Positions 27,759-36,922 are shown, counted from the stretch's first letter. The stretch is DNA of 64,000 bases from Thalassobius sp. I31.1 (GCF_003031585.1 NZ_PWAA01000042.1:156174-220173); one strand, 5' to 3'. Notes: generated from the letters alone by a model not told the origin. Numbers and translations: made by a program.

Positions 27759-28385
27759 TCAGGCTGCGGTCAGCTCTGGGCGTGCGGAAAACGGGTTTTG
27801 GGCTTTCCAGTCCGGGGCCTGACCAAGGTAGACTGAGGGCAGGATCAGATCGGCCTCAATCCCGGTAAGATGTTGCAGGCTGTTCTGCATATCCATGTGA
27901 CTGCCGCCGTCACCTTCCATGACCAGTGTTTTCCAGACGCCATGATCCGGGTAGATGACATCCCCGACAAACAACACCCGCGTTCCGTCCTCGAGGATCG
28001 CGCGATAGCAGATATTATTGTCGGTGTGACCGGGGGTGTATATGGCCTCAATCCCGCCGGGAAGGATCTGCCCCTGCGTTGGATCAAGTACCACATCCAG
28101 ATCTGTACCTTCCGGCATATACTTCTGCATTGCGCTATGCCCCGCCAGCTTGCTGTTCAGCTGTTGGCGGGCACGAAACACGCCGGGCGAAATTTCATGG
28201 TTGTGGCTGAGGTAGATATGCTGAACGCCACCCATTCGGTTCACACCGGCCAGGTTGCGATCGTTTTCAGAGGTGTAGATCAGATCCATGCCCTCCGCGT
28301 GTTCGATCAGATAGGCGTGACTGTTCAGAGTTCCGAACCGGCGTTCAACGGGCAATTGCCAAAGACCCTGTGCGATTTCAAACAT
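27759..28385 (-). CDS. Metallo-beta-lactamase-fold protein with incomplete metal site
   Basis: The 208-residue protein starts at the ATG at 28385, preceded by GGAGGATC. The fold is recognisable from LSHNHEISPG, TPGHTDNN and FVGDVIYPDHG. The canonical H-x-H-x-D-H motif is altered to HNHEIS, losing the Asp and third His, and the final conserved His is absent (LPSVYLG). At most one metal site may remain, so hydrolase function is uncertain. It overlaps the DUF1330 gene by 8 bases and should be co-transcribed from the SoxR-type promoter upstream of that gene. Confidence 0.8.
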   Translation of the reverse strand: MFEIAQGLWQLPVERRFGTLNSHAYLIEHAEGMDLIYTSENDRNLAGVNRMGGVQHIYLSHNHEISPGVFRARQQLNSKLAGHSAMQKYMPEGTDLDVVLDPTQGQILPGGIEAIYTPGHTDNNICYRAILEDGTRVLFVGDVIYPDHGVWKTLVMEGDGGSHMDMQNSLQHLTGIEADLILPSVYLGQAPDWKAQNPFSARPELTAA

Positions 28386-28767
28386 TCTGATCCTCCGGGA
28401 TGTCAGCGTTATAGGCATGATCCGGATTTTCCCGGGCCCATTCAGCTGCATCGAAGCCTTCCACCGCGAAAGTGAAGTTGGGCGGGATCGCATCCGTGCG
28501 CAGGTGCTTTACGGCCTGATATTCATCAGAACGCCAGAAGCCCTGTAGTGCGTCCATGGATGGGAATTTAAACAGGGTGAAACGGGCATTGTCTTTCCAT
28601 TCGCCTTCAAAGTGATCCATGAACTGCCCGGTTTCTCCGGCAACGATCAGCTCACCGCCCCATTTTTCGAGGATCGGATGGGCGGCTTCGCCGTAAGGAT
28701 CCAGCGGGGGGTGCCCTTCTGGCATGAAAGAACTGGCGACAAGATAGGCGGGTTTGGGATCAGACAT
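28378..28767 (-). CDS. DUF1330 (dimeric alpha/beta barrel) protein
   Basis: A 129-residue protein with the DUF1330 features YLVASSFMPEGHPPLDPYGEAAHPI near the N-terminus, then GGELIVAGE, and FKFPSMDALQGFWRSDEYQ. The fold is ferredoxin-like and related to small monooxygenase or stress proteins; no activity is assigned. It is first in a two-gene unit with the MBL-fold gene and lies 41 bases downstream of a SoxR-type -10 element, which suggests induction by redox-cycling compounds. Confidence 0.83.
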   Translation of the reverse strand: MSDPKPAYLVASSFMPEGHPPLDPYGEAAHPILEKWGGELIVAGETGQFMDHFEGEWKDNARFTLFKFPSMDALQGFWRSDEYQAVKHLRTDAIPPNFTFAVEGFDAAEWARENPDHAYNADIPEDQNV

Positions 28768-28807
28768 GGGGCATTCCTTTTTGGCTGTGATTCTGTGCTG
28801 ATCTCAG

Positions 28808-28838
28808 GTGATAATTCCTCAAGTTAACTTGAGATCAA
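28808..28838 (-). promoter_or_regulatory. SoxR-type promoter of the DUF1330/MBL-fold operon
   Basis: On the minus strand, -35 TTGATC and -10 TATCAC are separated by 19 bases, TCAAGTTAACTTGAGGAAT. The long 19-base spacer filled by the perfect palindrome CTCAAGTTAACTTGAG is the hallmark of MerR-type activation by SoxR, and the palindrome matches 17 of 18 bases of the SoxR box known from enterobacterial soxS (positions 28817-28834). No soxR gene is in the window. Confidence 0.75.
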
Positions 28839-29114
28839 GCGATGTTTCACGGAAACATAGTGATCCTTTCGGGCGTTCAGAATCACTGTCGCATCCACTG
28901 CAGGTGATCCGGTGCCGCGCGTGGTTTCCTTCGCCGGGCGATTGAAATCACTGCACAGGCAGCATATTTTTTGCGGAAATTCCCTGCTGCGACGCTCTGC
29001 ATCGTTGCGACTGCGTGTGAATATCTCTAAGACGGTTTCAAATGTATGGGTGATCTGTGTCCGCTTGCGGGCCTGATTCCTGTATCGGAACGAAGATTTT
29101 TGGGGAGACTCCGC
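28839..29114. other. Non-coding stretch between the SoxR-type promoter and ctaD
   Basis: No gene is supported here. It holds an inverted repeat ATGTTTC-ACG-GAAACAT at 28842-28858 and, near its right end, the GGGGAGAC ribosome-binding site of ctaD. The long leader should contain the ctaD promoter, which I could not place with confidence. Confidence 0.5.
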
Positions 29115-30785
29115 ATGGCAGACGCAGCCATTCACGGCGACGAGCACCATGACGAGCGTGATTTTATCACCCGTTGGTTTATGTCAACAAACCACAAGGA
29201 TATCGGCATCCTGTACCTGATCGCTGCGGCGCTGGTGGGTCTGATTTCTGTTATTTTCACCGTTTACATGCGCCTTGAGCTGCATGAACCCGGTGTTCAG
29301 TACATGTGCCTTGAAGGCGCACGGTTCTTTGCGACAGATGAACTCTGTACGCCAAACGGCCACCTCTGGAACGTTATGATCACCTATCACGGTGTTCTGA
29401 TGATGTTCTTTGTGGTTATTCCGGCGCTGTTCGGTGGCTTCGGCAACTACTTCATGCCACTGCAGATCGGTGCGCCTGACATGGCGTTCCCACGGATGAA
29501 CAACCTGTCATTCTGGCTGTTTATTGCAGGTGTTGCCCTTGGTATGGCGTCTCTGCTGGCACCAGGTGGTAATGGTCAGACCGGTTCCGGTGTGGGCTGG
29601 GTTCTTTACCCACCGCTGTCCACCTCTGAAGGCGGTTATTCCATGGACCTCGCGATCTTCGCGGTTCACGTGTCCGGTGCGTCATCTATCCTGGGTGCGA
29701 TCAACATCATCACAACCTTCCTGAACATGCGTGCCCCGGGCATGACAATGTTCAAAGTGCCGCTGTTTGCGTGGTCTATCTTTATCACAGCCTGGCTGAT
29801 CCTTCTGGCTCTGCCTGTGCTTGCTGGTGCGATCACCATGCTGCTGATGGACCGTAACTTTGGCACTGGCTTCTTCCAGCCAGGCCAGGGTGGTGACCCG
29901 ATCCTGTACCAACACATCCTGTGGTTCTTCGGCCACCCGGAAGTGTACATCATCATTCTGCCGGGCTTTGGTATCATCAGCCACGTGATTGCGACGTTCT
30001 CTCGCAAGCCTGTGTTTGGTTACCTGCCAATGGTCTGGGCGCTGATCGCGATTGGTGTTCTGGGCTTTGTTGTCTGGGCGCACCACATGTACACCGTTGG
30101 TATGTCCCTGTCGCAGCAGTCTTACTTCATGATGGCGACGATGGTGATCGCGGTGCCGACAGGTGTTAAGATCTTCTCCTGGATTGCGACCATGTGGGGT
30201 GGTTCGATCGAATTCAAAGCGCCGATGATGTGGGCGTTTGGCTTCCTCTTCCTCTTCACCGTTGGTGGTGTCACCGGGGTTGTGCTGTCTCAGGCTGGTA
30301 TGGACCGTCTGTACCACGACACTTACTATGTGGTTGCACACTTCCACTACGTGATGTCCCTGGGTGCGATCTTCTGTATCTTCGCAGGTATCTATTTCTA
30401 CTTCGGAAAAATGACCGGCAAGAAATACCCTGAGTGGGCAGGTCACGTACACTTCTGGATGATGTTCATCGGTGCAAACCTGACCTTCTTCCCACAGCAC
30501 TTCCTGGGTCGTCAGGGCATGCCACGTCGTTACATCGACTACCCTGAGGCATTTGCTTACTGGAACGAGATTTCCTCTTATGGTGCATATCTGTCCTTCG
30601 CATCCTTCCTGTTCTTCATCGGCGTGATGTTCTACTCCCTGCTGTGGGGTAAGAAAGAAACCGAAGCGAACTACTGGAACGAATATGCAGATACTCTGGA
30701 ATGGACCCTGCCGTCCCCACCCCCAGAGCACACATTCGAAATCCTGCCAAAGCAGGAAGAGTGGGATCGCAGTCATTCACATTAA
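29115..30785 (+). CDS. ctaD: Cytochrome c oxidase subunit I (aa3 type)
   Basis: The 556-residue protein starts at the ATG at 29115 after GGGGAGAC; the frame is open from 29046 but without a better start. It has twelve membrane helices. Seen motifs are the opening [27 protein letters not shown] (heme a ligand), [10 protein letters not shown] with the Cu-B histidine and Tyr region, WAHHMYTVG (two Cu-B histidines) and [11 protein letters not shown] (heme ligands). It is the catalytic subunit of the terminal oxidase. Codon usage is strongly biased, consistent with high expression. Subunits II and III are not nearby. Confidence 0.97.
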   Translation: MADAAIHGDEHHDERDFITRWFMSTNHKDIGILYLIAAALVGLISVIFTVYMRLELHEPGVQYMCLEGARFFATDELCTPNGHLWNVMITYHGVLMMFFVVIPALFGGFGNYFMPLQIGAPDMAFPRMNNLSFWLFIAGVALGMASLLAPGGNGQTGSGVGWVLYPPLSTSEGGYSMDLAIFAVHVSGASSILGAINIITTFLNMRAPGMTMFKVPLFAWSIFITAWLILLALPVLAGAITMLLMDRNFGTGFFQPGQGGDPILYQHILWFFGHPEVYIIILPGFGIISHVIATFSRKPVFGYLPMVWALIAIGVLGFVVWAHHMYTVGMSLSQQSYFMMATMVIAVPTGVKIFSWIATMWGGSIEFKAPMMWAFGFLFLFTVGGVTGVVLSQAGMDRLYHDTYYVVAHFHYVMSLGAIFCIFAGIYFYFGKMTGKKYPEWAGHVHFWMMFIGANLTFFPQHFLGRQGMPRRYIDYPEAFAYWNEISSYGAYLSFASFLFFIGVMFYSLLWGKKETEANYWNEYADTLEWTLPSPPPEHTFEILPKQEEWDRSHSH

Positions 30786-30802
30786 TCTGAGGTTCGCCAC
30801 AG

Positions 30803-31348
30803 ATGCCATATGAATGGTCTGACATGAATACAGGGGCTCCGGTAGAAACCGGGGCCCCTTTTTATGCGCATGTGGATGCAGGCCGGCCGCTTGTTCTGAC
30901 AGCCTGGCCCTATCGTTCGCTGAAGAAGAAAGATTTTGTGCGCTTTATGGCGGCAACATCTGCGTTGTTGTTTCTGCCCTTGCTGGCGCTTCTGGGGCAG
31001 GGGCCTTTGTGGGTGATGCTGCCCTTTCTGCTGGGGGCCATCGCGCTGATCTGGTTCTTCATTAACCGCAGCTACCGCGATGGCACATTAACCGAAGTGC
31101 TGGAACTGACCGCAGACACAGTACATCTGACCCGGCGAGAGCCAAAAGGCGCGATACGGGAATGGCAGGCCAATCCCTATTGGATCAAAGTGACGCTGCA
31201 CCGCACCAAAGGCCCTGTGCCGCACTATCTGACCCTGCGAGGGGACGGCGCGCGCGAGGTAGAGCTTGGCGCATTCCTGACGCCTGAAGAACGTGTGCGC
31301 CTGTCTGAAGAGCTGCAGTTCATCCTGGGGCGGGTGAAGGGGGTGTAA
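30803..31348 (+). CDS. DUF2244 integral membrane protein
   Basis: The 181-residue protein shows the DUF2244 pattern: PLVLTAWPYRSLKKKDFVRF before two close membrane helices (about residues 48-90) and a C-terminal soluble domain with VLELTADTVHLTRREPKG and LGAFLTPEERVRLSEEL. The second in-frame ATG (30824) is an alternative start. Function is unknown; it is found, as here, beside cytochrome oxidase genes in alphaproteobacteria, which suggests a link to oxidase assembly or respiration. Confidence 0.85.
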   Translation: MPYEWSDMNTGAPVETGAPFYAHVDAGRPLVLTAWPYRSLKKKDFVRFMAATSALLFLPLLALLGQGPLWVMLPFLLGAIALIWFFINRSYRDGTLTEVLELTADTVHLTRREPKGAIREWQANPYWIKVTLHRTKGPVPHYLTLRGDGAREVELGAFLTPEERVRLSEELQFILGRVKGV

Positions 31349-31505
31349 CCCTTTCCGGTGACGATGCTGCCAGGGGGCGGGGGTGCTGCTGATCTGTCTG
31401 ATCCCCGCATCAAAACACAATTAGACAGGGATTCATTTATGCTGTAATCACGCGTAACGTGCCGCAAAGAGCACATGTTGATCCGTAGTACAGGTAGTTG
31501 ATACA

Positions 31506-31901
31506 TTGGCAGAGTTTCAGTTTGCCATCTTCTCGGCAGATAACTTTCTGAATCCCGATAATCCGGGCCACCTTCCTATTGAAGATGGCACGCATCTTTC
31601 TGAACTTTCCAGTGGCGATACGCTGACCTGGCTGAGTGGCGGGACCTCGGCAAACGTCACTGTGGTGGATAATGCCAATTCGATTTTCGACGAAGCGCAT
31701 AGCAATCAGACACTGGCGGCAAACGTAAATTTCAATGGCTCAAGCTATGTTGCCGGGCAAGTGGTGACGCCTAGCTATATCTTAATTCTGTCTGGTTCAG
31801 ATGGAAATTCATACCGTCTGATGAGTTTCAATTTCTCCCCCAACAGCGGCCTGCAGGAACCAGATGCTGCGGCATGGCTTGGTGATATTCCTCCGCCTTA
31901 G
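31506..31901 (+). pseudogene. 5' fragment of a secreted Hint-type/repeat-protein gene, cut by a deletion
   Basis: The frame starts at a TTG (31506) with weak ribosome-binding sequence. The protein part up to about residue 117 (SFNFSPNSGLQ) resembles N-terminal regions of long Rhodobacterales Hint-domain proteins, with EFQFAIFSADNF and IFDEAHSNQTLA. The remaining 14 residues are read through phage-like DNA that codes on the other strand. The gene therefore seems to have lost its 3' part when an integrated element was deleted. Family recognition is by memory and moderate. Confidence 0.5.
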
Positions 31902-32005
31902 CCCAGCGATCAACGCCATTGATGAAGGCATTCTTCGCGTCCAGATCATCCCACTTTTCGATATTGATGCGTTGCACCTTCCGGCCCAGCAGACCGTTGC
32001 TCTGA
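31860..32005 (-). pseudogene. Fragment of an unidentified (phage-like) coding sequence
   Basis: On the minus strand an open frame reads NQSNGLLGRKVQRINIEKWD and continues with DLDAKNAFINGVDRW, ending at a TGA near 31840. It is not in frame with the integrase remnant and has a protein-like composition. I do not recognise it; a structural or internal virion protein is one possibility. It is interpreted as debris from the lost element. Confidence 0.35.
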
Positions 32006-32889
32006 TTGGGCTGATGCGTTTGTCACCGACGCCTTGCTTCCGAACCCATTCACCGAGCTTATTTCGGGCGACTACATGCGCTGGGCGTGGTGGTTTCATC
32101 GGGTCAATCACAGCGGCCTTGGTGCCATTGTGGAAGAGAGGGCCTTCATCGCTTGATTGCACAAAGGCCAGGAAGCCCTGTTCAATCAAGTGTTCATGAA
32201 CAGGAACCATGCGATAAACCCGTCTGGCTTCCTGGGCCTCCTTGGCGATATAGCCCTTCACCGTTTCAAAGCTCGGGGAGTGCGCCGGAAGGTCGCCTTC
32301 AGCATTCCTCAAGGGAATCCAGCAGGCGCACCCTCGTAGGCGCGTCCAGGTTCACCCCTTCGGCGGCCATGAAGGCGTCAATTTCAGAAAAGGCAGTAAC
32401 GAAAGCCCGAACTCTTGTCGCATGTATTTCTGAGCGCTCTGAATCGTCTGCGCTGTCGTCTGACAGATCAAGCGAAGAGAGGCCGCTCTCAGCGACCTGA
32501 CAATATTGCTCATAGATGTTTTCGACAGCTTCCCCCGTGAGGTGCGTTTCTTCTCTCTGGGTGGTGAACCATTCGTACCAGCGGCCAATCAGCGCATGAA
32601 TTTGTCTCGGAGTCATTTCCCGGACAGCCTTGTTGCGGGCTTTTCGCAGACGTTCAATGCGATCTTCTACTTCGGCAAGCCAGTCTGAAAAAGCTATTTT
32701 GGCGCTGGGCGCAGAGAGGGAGGCATCCCGTCTGAACCGTTCTTCCTGAGACTTTCCATATGCCAGTTTATATGAGTCGCGCACATCGGAAGGGATGCCC
32801 TTGCGGGCGAACCAATCACCATTCGCTTTTCTGGAAAGAGATGTCATCTTCACAGCCATTTTGTAGTGCCCTTTGTAGCGATAGGGCAA
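32006..32889 (-). pseudogene. Decayed tyrosine-type integrase (DUF6538 N-domain) at tRNA-Leu
   Basis: The N-terminal part (196 residues from 32889) has the DUF6538-like opening SLSRKANGDWFARKGIPSDV and a helical SAM-like region. It stops at 32299. A different frame then resumes with NAEGDLPAHSPSFETVKGYI and runs to GVGDKRISP, just before where the H-x-x-R box should be. The middle with the first catalytic Arg and the C-terminus with the Tyr are missing. A frameshift plus internal and terminal deletions leave it inactive. It begins 57 bases from the 3' end of tRNA-Leu, as expected for an element that used that tRNA as its attachment site. Confidence 0.7.
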
Positions 32890-32945
32890 ACGTAGTGCTT
32901 TGAAAACAGATAACTTCTTGCAGCTTCAGGGAAATTTCCATCTGA

Positions 32946-33032
32946 TGGTGCGGTCGAGAGGACTCGAACCTCCACGGGTGTTACCCCACAGCGACCTCAA
33001 CGCTGCGCGTCTACCAATTCCGCCACGACCGC
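32946..33032 (-). tRNA. tRNA-Leu (anticodon GAG), CCA encoded
   Basis: Read on the minus strand it begins GCGGTCGTGGCGGAATTGG, has the anticodon loop TTGAGGT, a long class II variable arm, the T-loop GTTCGAGTC, and an acceptor stem closing CGACCGC followed by ACCA. It marks the chromosomal attachment site of the decayed integrase element. Confidence 0.95.
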
Positions 33033-33227
33033 ACGTGATCAGGTAGTCTGTGGGCGCTTCATAGCGAGGGGAAAGCCGGAAGGAAAGAGGAAAAAACACC
33101 GGAGGATGAAAAATTCCGGCCTTTGTGAATGCGGTGGTGCTTTGTTACCTTCCGGGGTGGCTTTCAGCCCTGGTCATTCTGAAAGCGGGGCGTTAAAACC
33201 TGTGGGAGACTCGGGAAAGGGTGCGAC

Positions 33228-33887
33228 ATGGTTGAATGGATGATTTCTTCGGGGTTGGTTGATTATGACCTGGCCTGCCGTGAGATGGAAACCCGCGTCG
33301 CAAAGATTGCAGCGGGGGAGGCCGGAGAGGCAATCTGGCTGCTGGAACATCCGCCGCTTTACACGGCGGGTACTTCTGCCCGGCGCGAAGACCTGACCGA
33401 TCCCGATCGTTTTCCTGTCTATGACAGTCCGCGCGGCGGCCAGTACACCTATCACGGGCCGGGACAGCGTGTGGCTTATGTCATGCTGGATCTGACGAAA
33501 CGCGGGCGGGATGTGCGCAAATTTGTTGAACAGCTGGAAACCTGGGTGATCTCAACCCTGGCTGAGTTCAACGTAAAGGGCGAACAGCGGGACGGGCGTG
33601 TGGGTGTCTGGGTGCAGCGGGATGACAGGCCGCTGACGATCACCGGTGCCCCGCAGGAAGATAAGATCGCCGCCATCGGGGTGCGCCTGCGCAAATGGGT
33701 CAGTTTTCACGGGATCTCGATCAATGTGGAACCAGACCTGGACCATTTCAGCGGTATCGTGCCCTGCGGAATTACCGAACATGGTGTCACCAGCCTTGTG
33801 GATCTGGGCCTGCCGGTCACGATGGATGATGTGGATGTGGCGCTGAAACGGTGCTTCACCGAAGTGTTTGAGGCGCAGGCAGATTAA
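33228..33887 (+). CDS. lipB: Octanoyl-[acyl-carrier-protein]:protein N-octanoyltransferase
   Basis: The 219-residue protein has the LipB motifs [33 protein letters not shown] (catalytic Lys) and [15 protein letters not shown] (catalytic Cys). It moves octanoate from ACP to lipoyl domains of pyruvate and 2-oxoglutarate dehydrogenases and glycine cleavage H protein. The ATG at 33228 follows AAAGGGTGCGAC. It stands as a single gene between tRNA-Leu and a convergent outer-membrane protein gene. Confidence 0.95.
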   Translation: MVEWMISSGLVDYDLACREMETRVAKIAAGEAGEAIWLLEHPPLYTAGTSARREDLTDPDRFPVYDSPRGGQYTYHGPGQRVAYVMLDLTKRGRDVRKFVEQLETWVISTLAEFNVKGEQRDGRVGVWVQRDDRPLTITGAPQEDKIAAIGVRLRKWVSFHGISINVEPDLDHFSGIVPCGITEHGVTSLVDLGLPVTMDDVDVALKRCFTEVFEAQAD

Positions 33888-33905
33888 CCACCTGCGCCTG
33901 TTGGG

Positions 33906-34610
33906 TCAGTTTCCGTAACCGGGCAGATTTTCGTTGAGGTTGCGATGGCTGAAAGTGACGCCATTACCGAACTCAAACCCGACGCGCAGGGCGAAGACAC
34001 TTGCATCCTCACCACGATCCCGGTCATCAAATCGTCCGGCATCCAGTCGGACAAATGCCCCTGACCGATGATGCCATGTTCCGCCGATACCATAGTAAAT
34101 GATATCATCATCCCCGCTGCTGACGGCCAGATTACCATGCAGGGAAAACTGTTCATTCAGGCCAAATTCTGCATTCAGCCCGCCAACGGTCGAATCCCAG
34201 TCATCATCCAGCCCGTGATCTTCGTAGAAGTAGGCCTCGAGATCCCAGGCGCCTCGCTGATAGGCGAGTTCAACTCCTGTGTTGGAATAACGAAAGCCAT
34301 TCCAGTCTTCCTGACCATAGTGGATCCCGGCTTTCAGGTTCTCTGAAAATGCGTAAAACCCGTGTAACCCCCAGGAAGGAATGTTGTCACCTGCAACAAA
34401 GTTCCGGTTGCTGACATCGGCCTGAAGACCAAAGGCGCCAAAGCGCAATTCTCCGGAACCACCGATGATATCCGTTTGTTCTGTTGCGCCGCTGAAGTCG
34501 TCGGTCAGCCGGCTGACGAACACCTCGCCACCGGAAAATTCCAATGCGTGCAGTGGGGTGGTCGCCAAAAGGGCGATGCCAAGAGTTGAAATTTTGATCT
34601 GTTGTTTCAT
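33906..34610 (-). CDS. Outer-membrane beta-barrel (porin-like) protein
   Basis: The 234-residue protein has a signal peptide (MKQQIKISTLGIALLATTPLHA) and then alternating, glycine- and aromatic-rich strands with acidic turns (GIHYGQEDWNGFRYSNTGVE, LEAYFYEDHG), ending in hydrophobic strand residues. This is the look of a small outer-membrane barrel. I cannot assign a named family or a solute. The gene is divergent from the cytochrome c gene. Confidence 0.7.
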   Translation of the reverse strand: MKQQIKISTLGIALLATTPLHALEFSGGEVFVSRLTDDFSGATEQTDIIGGSGELRFGAFGLQADVSNRNFVAGDNIPSWGLHGFYAFSENLKAGIHYGQEDWNGFRYSNTGVELAYQRGAWDLEAYFYEDHGLDDDWDSTVGGLNAEFGLNEQFSLHGNLAVSSGDDDIIYYGIGGTWHHRSGAFVRLDAGRFDDRDRGEDASVFALRVGFEFGNGVTFSHRNLNENLPGYGN

Positions 34611-34811
34611 TGTTCTGAGTCCTGAAAAAATGCCTGGAACAAATGAACTGGTTACAACCTGATTTACGGTACCATAAAGTATCGCGAATATCTATTGTTG
34701 TGGCGGAAACTCACTGAGGCAGCCCCTGCGACAATAACACGGTAACAACCTGGGGCAGGCTGGCCTATATTGACCACAGAACGCGTGTAATGCACTACTG
34801 AAGAGGCAATC

Positions 34812-35285
34812 ATGAACCGCACTATTTTTCTGACGGCAGCTCTTGCCCTCGCCCCCCTCACTGCTTTTGCTGAAGGTGACGCCGCCGCTGGCGAACGTGC
34901 TTTCAACCGCTGCAAATCCTGTCATGCGATCGCTGATGGTGACAATGTCATCGTCCGCGGTGGCCGTACCGGCCCGAACCTGTTTGGCGTGATTGGCCGT
35001 GCTGCGGCGTCTGTGGAAGGGTTCCGTTATTCCGCCGGGATCAAAACCGCTGCTGAAAATGGCCTGGTCTGGGATCAGGAAAACATCCAGGCCTATGCCG
35101 AACATCCGACCAATTACCTGCGTGAGCTGAATGACGACGCCAGCCTGCGTTCGCCGATGGCGCCTCAGCGTTTCGGCGATTCAGGCCCGGATCTTGCAGC
35201 TTTCCTTGCAAGCCACAGCCCGGCCCCTGCAGAGGCTGCGGAACCTGAAGCAGAAGCGACAGAAGAAGCCGCTGCCAGCGAATAA
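34812..35285 (+). CDS. Periplasmic class I c-type cytochrome (c2-like)
   Basis: The 157-residue protein has a signal peptide ending near AFA-EG (residue 20), the heme site C34-K-S-C37-H38, GRTGPNLFGVIGRAAAS, and a likely Met heme ligand in SPMAPQRF. A C-terminal tail rich in Ala, Glu and Pro of about 30 residues follows the folded domain. It resembles electron-carrier cytochromes c2/c550 that feed terminal oxidases. The ATG follows GAAGAGG. A short tandem repeat lies beyond the stop. Confidence 0.87.
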   Translation: MNRTIFLTAALALAPLTAFAEGDAAAGERAFNRCKSCHAIADGDNVIVRGGRTGPNLFGVIGRAAASVEGFRYSAGIKTAAENGLVWDQENIQAYAEHPTNYLRELNDDASLRSPMAPQRFGDSGPDLAAFLASHSPAPAEAAEPEAEATEEAAASE

Positions 35286-35307
35286 AATCCTGCACTATTG
35301 TGTGGCG

Positions 35308-35347
35308 CAGACCGGTCTGATCAGGCCGGTCTGATCAGGCCGGTCTG
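35308..35347. repeat. Tandem 14-base repeat, 2.6 copies, forming a hairpin
   Basis: Two copies of CCGGTCTGATCAGG (35312-35325, 35326-35339) are followed by CCGGTCTG. With the preceding CAGACCGG the outer ends can pair, so the array may serve as terminator-like structure between the cytochrome gene and the convergent dacB. Confidence 0.7.
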
Positions 35348-35361
35348 TTTGCGTTTTGGGG

Positions 35362-36858
35362 TTATCTTTCGTAAACGGCGGCCCAGCGTTCAATCAGCTT
35401 CAGCTGCATCGCGCGGGACCGGCGGGACCAGCCGCGGGCACCGGTCGGGGCTTCCCGATCATTGCGGGCGATGGCGGCACGACGGGGCAGGTCAGCTGTG
35501 AAGGTCGCAAAGCTCAGATCGCGCCCGCCGGGTGTGCGGATGTATCCTGCAAGGGATGACACAAAATTCAGCGTCCCGGTTTTTGCCCGGATATCAATCA
35601 GATGGCTGCCCGCACCGCCGCCGTTTTCTTCTTTCAGGCGGATTTCCTTCATCAGAGGCCGCAGCGGGCCGCTGGTCCCGGCCGCATTCAGAACGCCAAC
35701 CATATCTGATGCGGACACACGAGAATTTTCGCCCAGGCCGGAATGATCTTCGAACCGGGCCCGACGCATGCCCATTCGGCTTTCCAGCCAGGATCCCATC
35801 TGCCGGGCCGAGGCCCGAAGGCTGTCGGGGCGATTGCCTGATGTAGCACTTGCGGAGAGACCTGATATCTCGGCCATCAGGTTGTTGGAATATTTCAGCG
35901 TGTCACGCAGGATCAGCGGCAGTTCTTCACTGTGATGCTGCGCAATCACGCGCCCGGCGGGGGCGGCGCTGACCATGCGGGGCTGCCCCAGTGACACGCC
36001 GTTTGCACGCGCCATGGTACGGAAGACTTCGCCCGCATAGGCTTCGGGATGGCGCACAGGCAACCAGCGGCTGCCGCTACCGCCAAGCGCCTGACGGGAT
36101 ACAGTCCATTGATCACGGCCATTGCGTTCGCGGTACGTGTAAACCGGAAGATCGCGGCTGACGATTTCCATGCGCGATGTGCTGACATCCGGGCGGTAGT
36201 TTTCGCTGCGGGCATCCATGGTCACATCATAGCCGCTGCCCGCACGTTTCCATTCAAAATGCACACGGTTAAAGTTCAGGTTCAGGCCCGAGATCGCCGG
36301 GTTATAACCCACGTGTTCCGGCTGGTCCGGGTCGATCTCTGCGATATAGGGCAGGGCTGTGGCCTGAACGCGGAATTCGCCACTGACCTCTGTCACACCG
36401 GCGGCGCGCAGGGACCGGGCCAGTGTGGCCATGTCATCGGTGTCCAGTGTCGGATCACCGCCACCTACCAGCCAAAGATTGCCATTCAGCCGCCCGCCGG
36501 AAATCGCACCATCCGCGTAAAGCTTTGTTGTAAAACGATAACCCGTGCCGAGATGCGACAGGGCATACAGCGTGGTCAGGGCCTTGGTGACTGACGCCGG
36601 GGGCAGGGGCAGGACGGGGTTCTTGGCCTCAAGAATTTCGCCGGTGCGGGTGTCGGACACAACAAAACCGACCTTCGCGCTGTTGCCCAGTTCTGCAGCA
36701 GCGACCAGTCGTTCAGCGCCTGGGGCGGCGAGGGCACGGGCGTTGGCGGGGCGCGCGGTGGGATAGGGGCTGACCTCGGGCGCATTCGCACAGGCGGCGG
36801 TGGCGGATGTCGCCAGAAGGGAAGCCAGCACATCGCGGCGCGTAAAAACTGAGGTCAT
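35362..36858 (-). CDS. dacB: D-alanyl-D-alanine carboxypeptidase/endopeptidase (PBP4, peptidase S13)
   Basis: The 498-residue protein starts at the ATG at 36858. The N-terminus TRRDVLASLLATSATAAC looks like a twin-arginine signal with a possible lipobox cysteine at residue 22. Penicillin-binding motifs are S89-V-T-K92, YSNN (S-x-N) and a C-terminal AKTGTLNFVSSLAG. The family trims peptidoglycan stem peptides and cross-links in the periplasm. It lies 64 bases downstream of nadD on the same strand, probably in one transcript. Confidence 0.92.
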   Translation of the reverse strand: MTSVFTRRDVLASLLATSATAACANAPEVSPYPTARPANARALAAPGAERLVAAAELGNSAKVGFVVSDTRTGEILEAKNPVLPLPPASVTKALTTLYALSHLGTGYRFTTKLYADGAISGGRLNGNLWLVGGGDPTLDTDDMATLARSLRAAGVTEVSGEFRVQATALPYIAEIDPDQPEHVGYNPAISGLNLNFNRVHFEWKRAGSGYDVTMDARSENYRPDVSTSRMEIVSRDLPVYTYRERNGRDQWTVSRQALGGSGSRWLPVRHPEAYAGEVFRTMARANGVSLGQPRMVSAAPAGRVIAQHHSEELPLILRDTLKYSNNLMAEISGLSASATSGNRPDSLRASARQMGSWLESRMGMRRARFEDHSGLGENSRVSASDMVGVLNAAGTSGPLRPLMKEIRLKEENGGGAGSHLIDIRAKTGTLNFVSSLAGYIRTPGGRDLSFATFTADLPRRAAIARNDREAPTGARGWSRRSRAMQLKLIERWAAVYER

Positions 36859-36922
36859 GAAAAAGTCCTGTAAAACCGTTGCAAACACATGAAATGATTT
36901 GTGCCAGAGGCCGCGCGTGATC

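Noticed and set aside
28842..28858. parS-like sequence ATGTTTCACGGAAACAT
   Set aside because: It is one base short of the 16-base parS core TGTTTCACGTGAAACA, so half-site spacing is wrong, and no other copies were seen. It is retained only as a small inverted repeat.
35308..35347. CRISPR-like repeat
   Set aside because: The units are contiguous without spacers and far too few.
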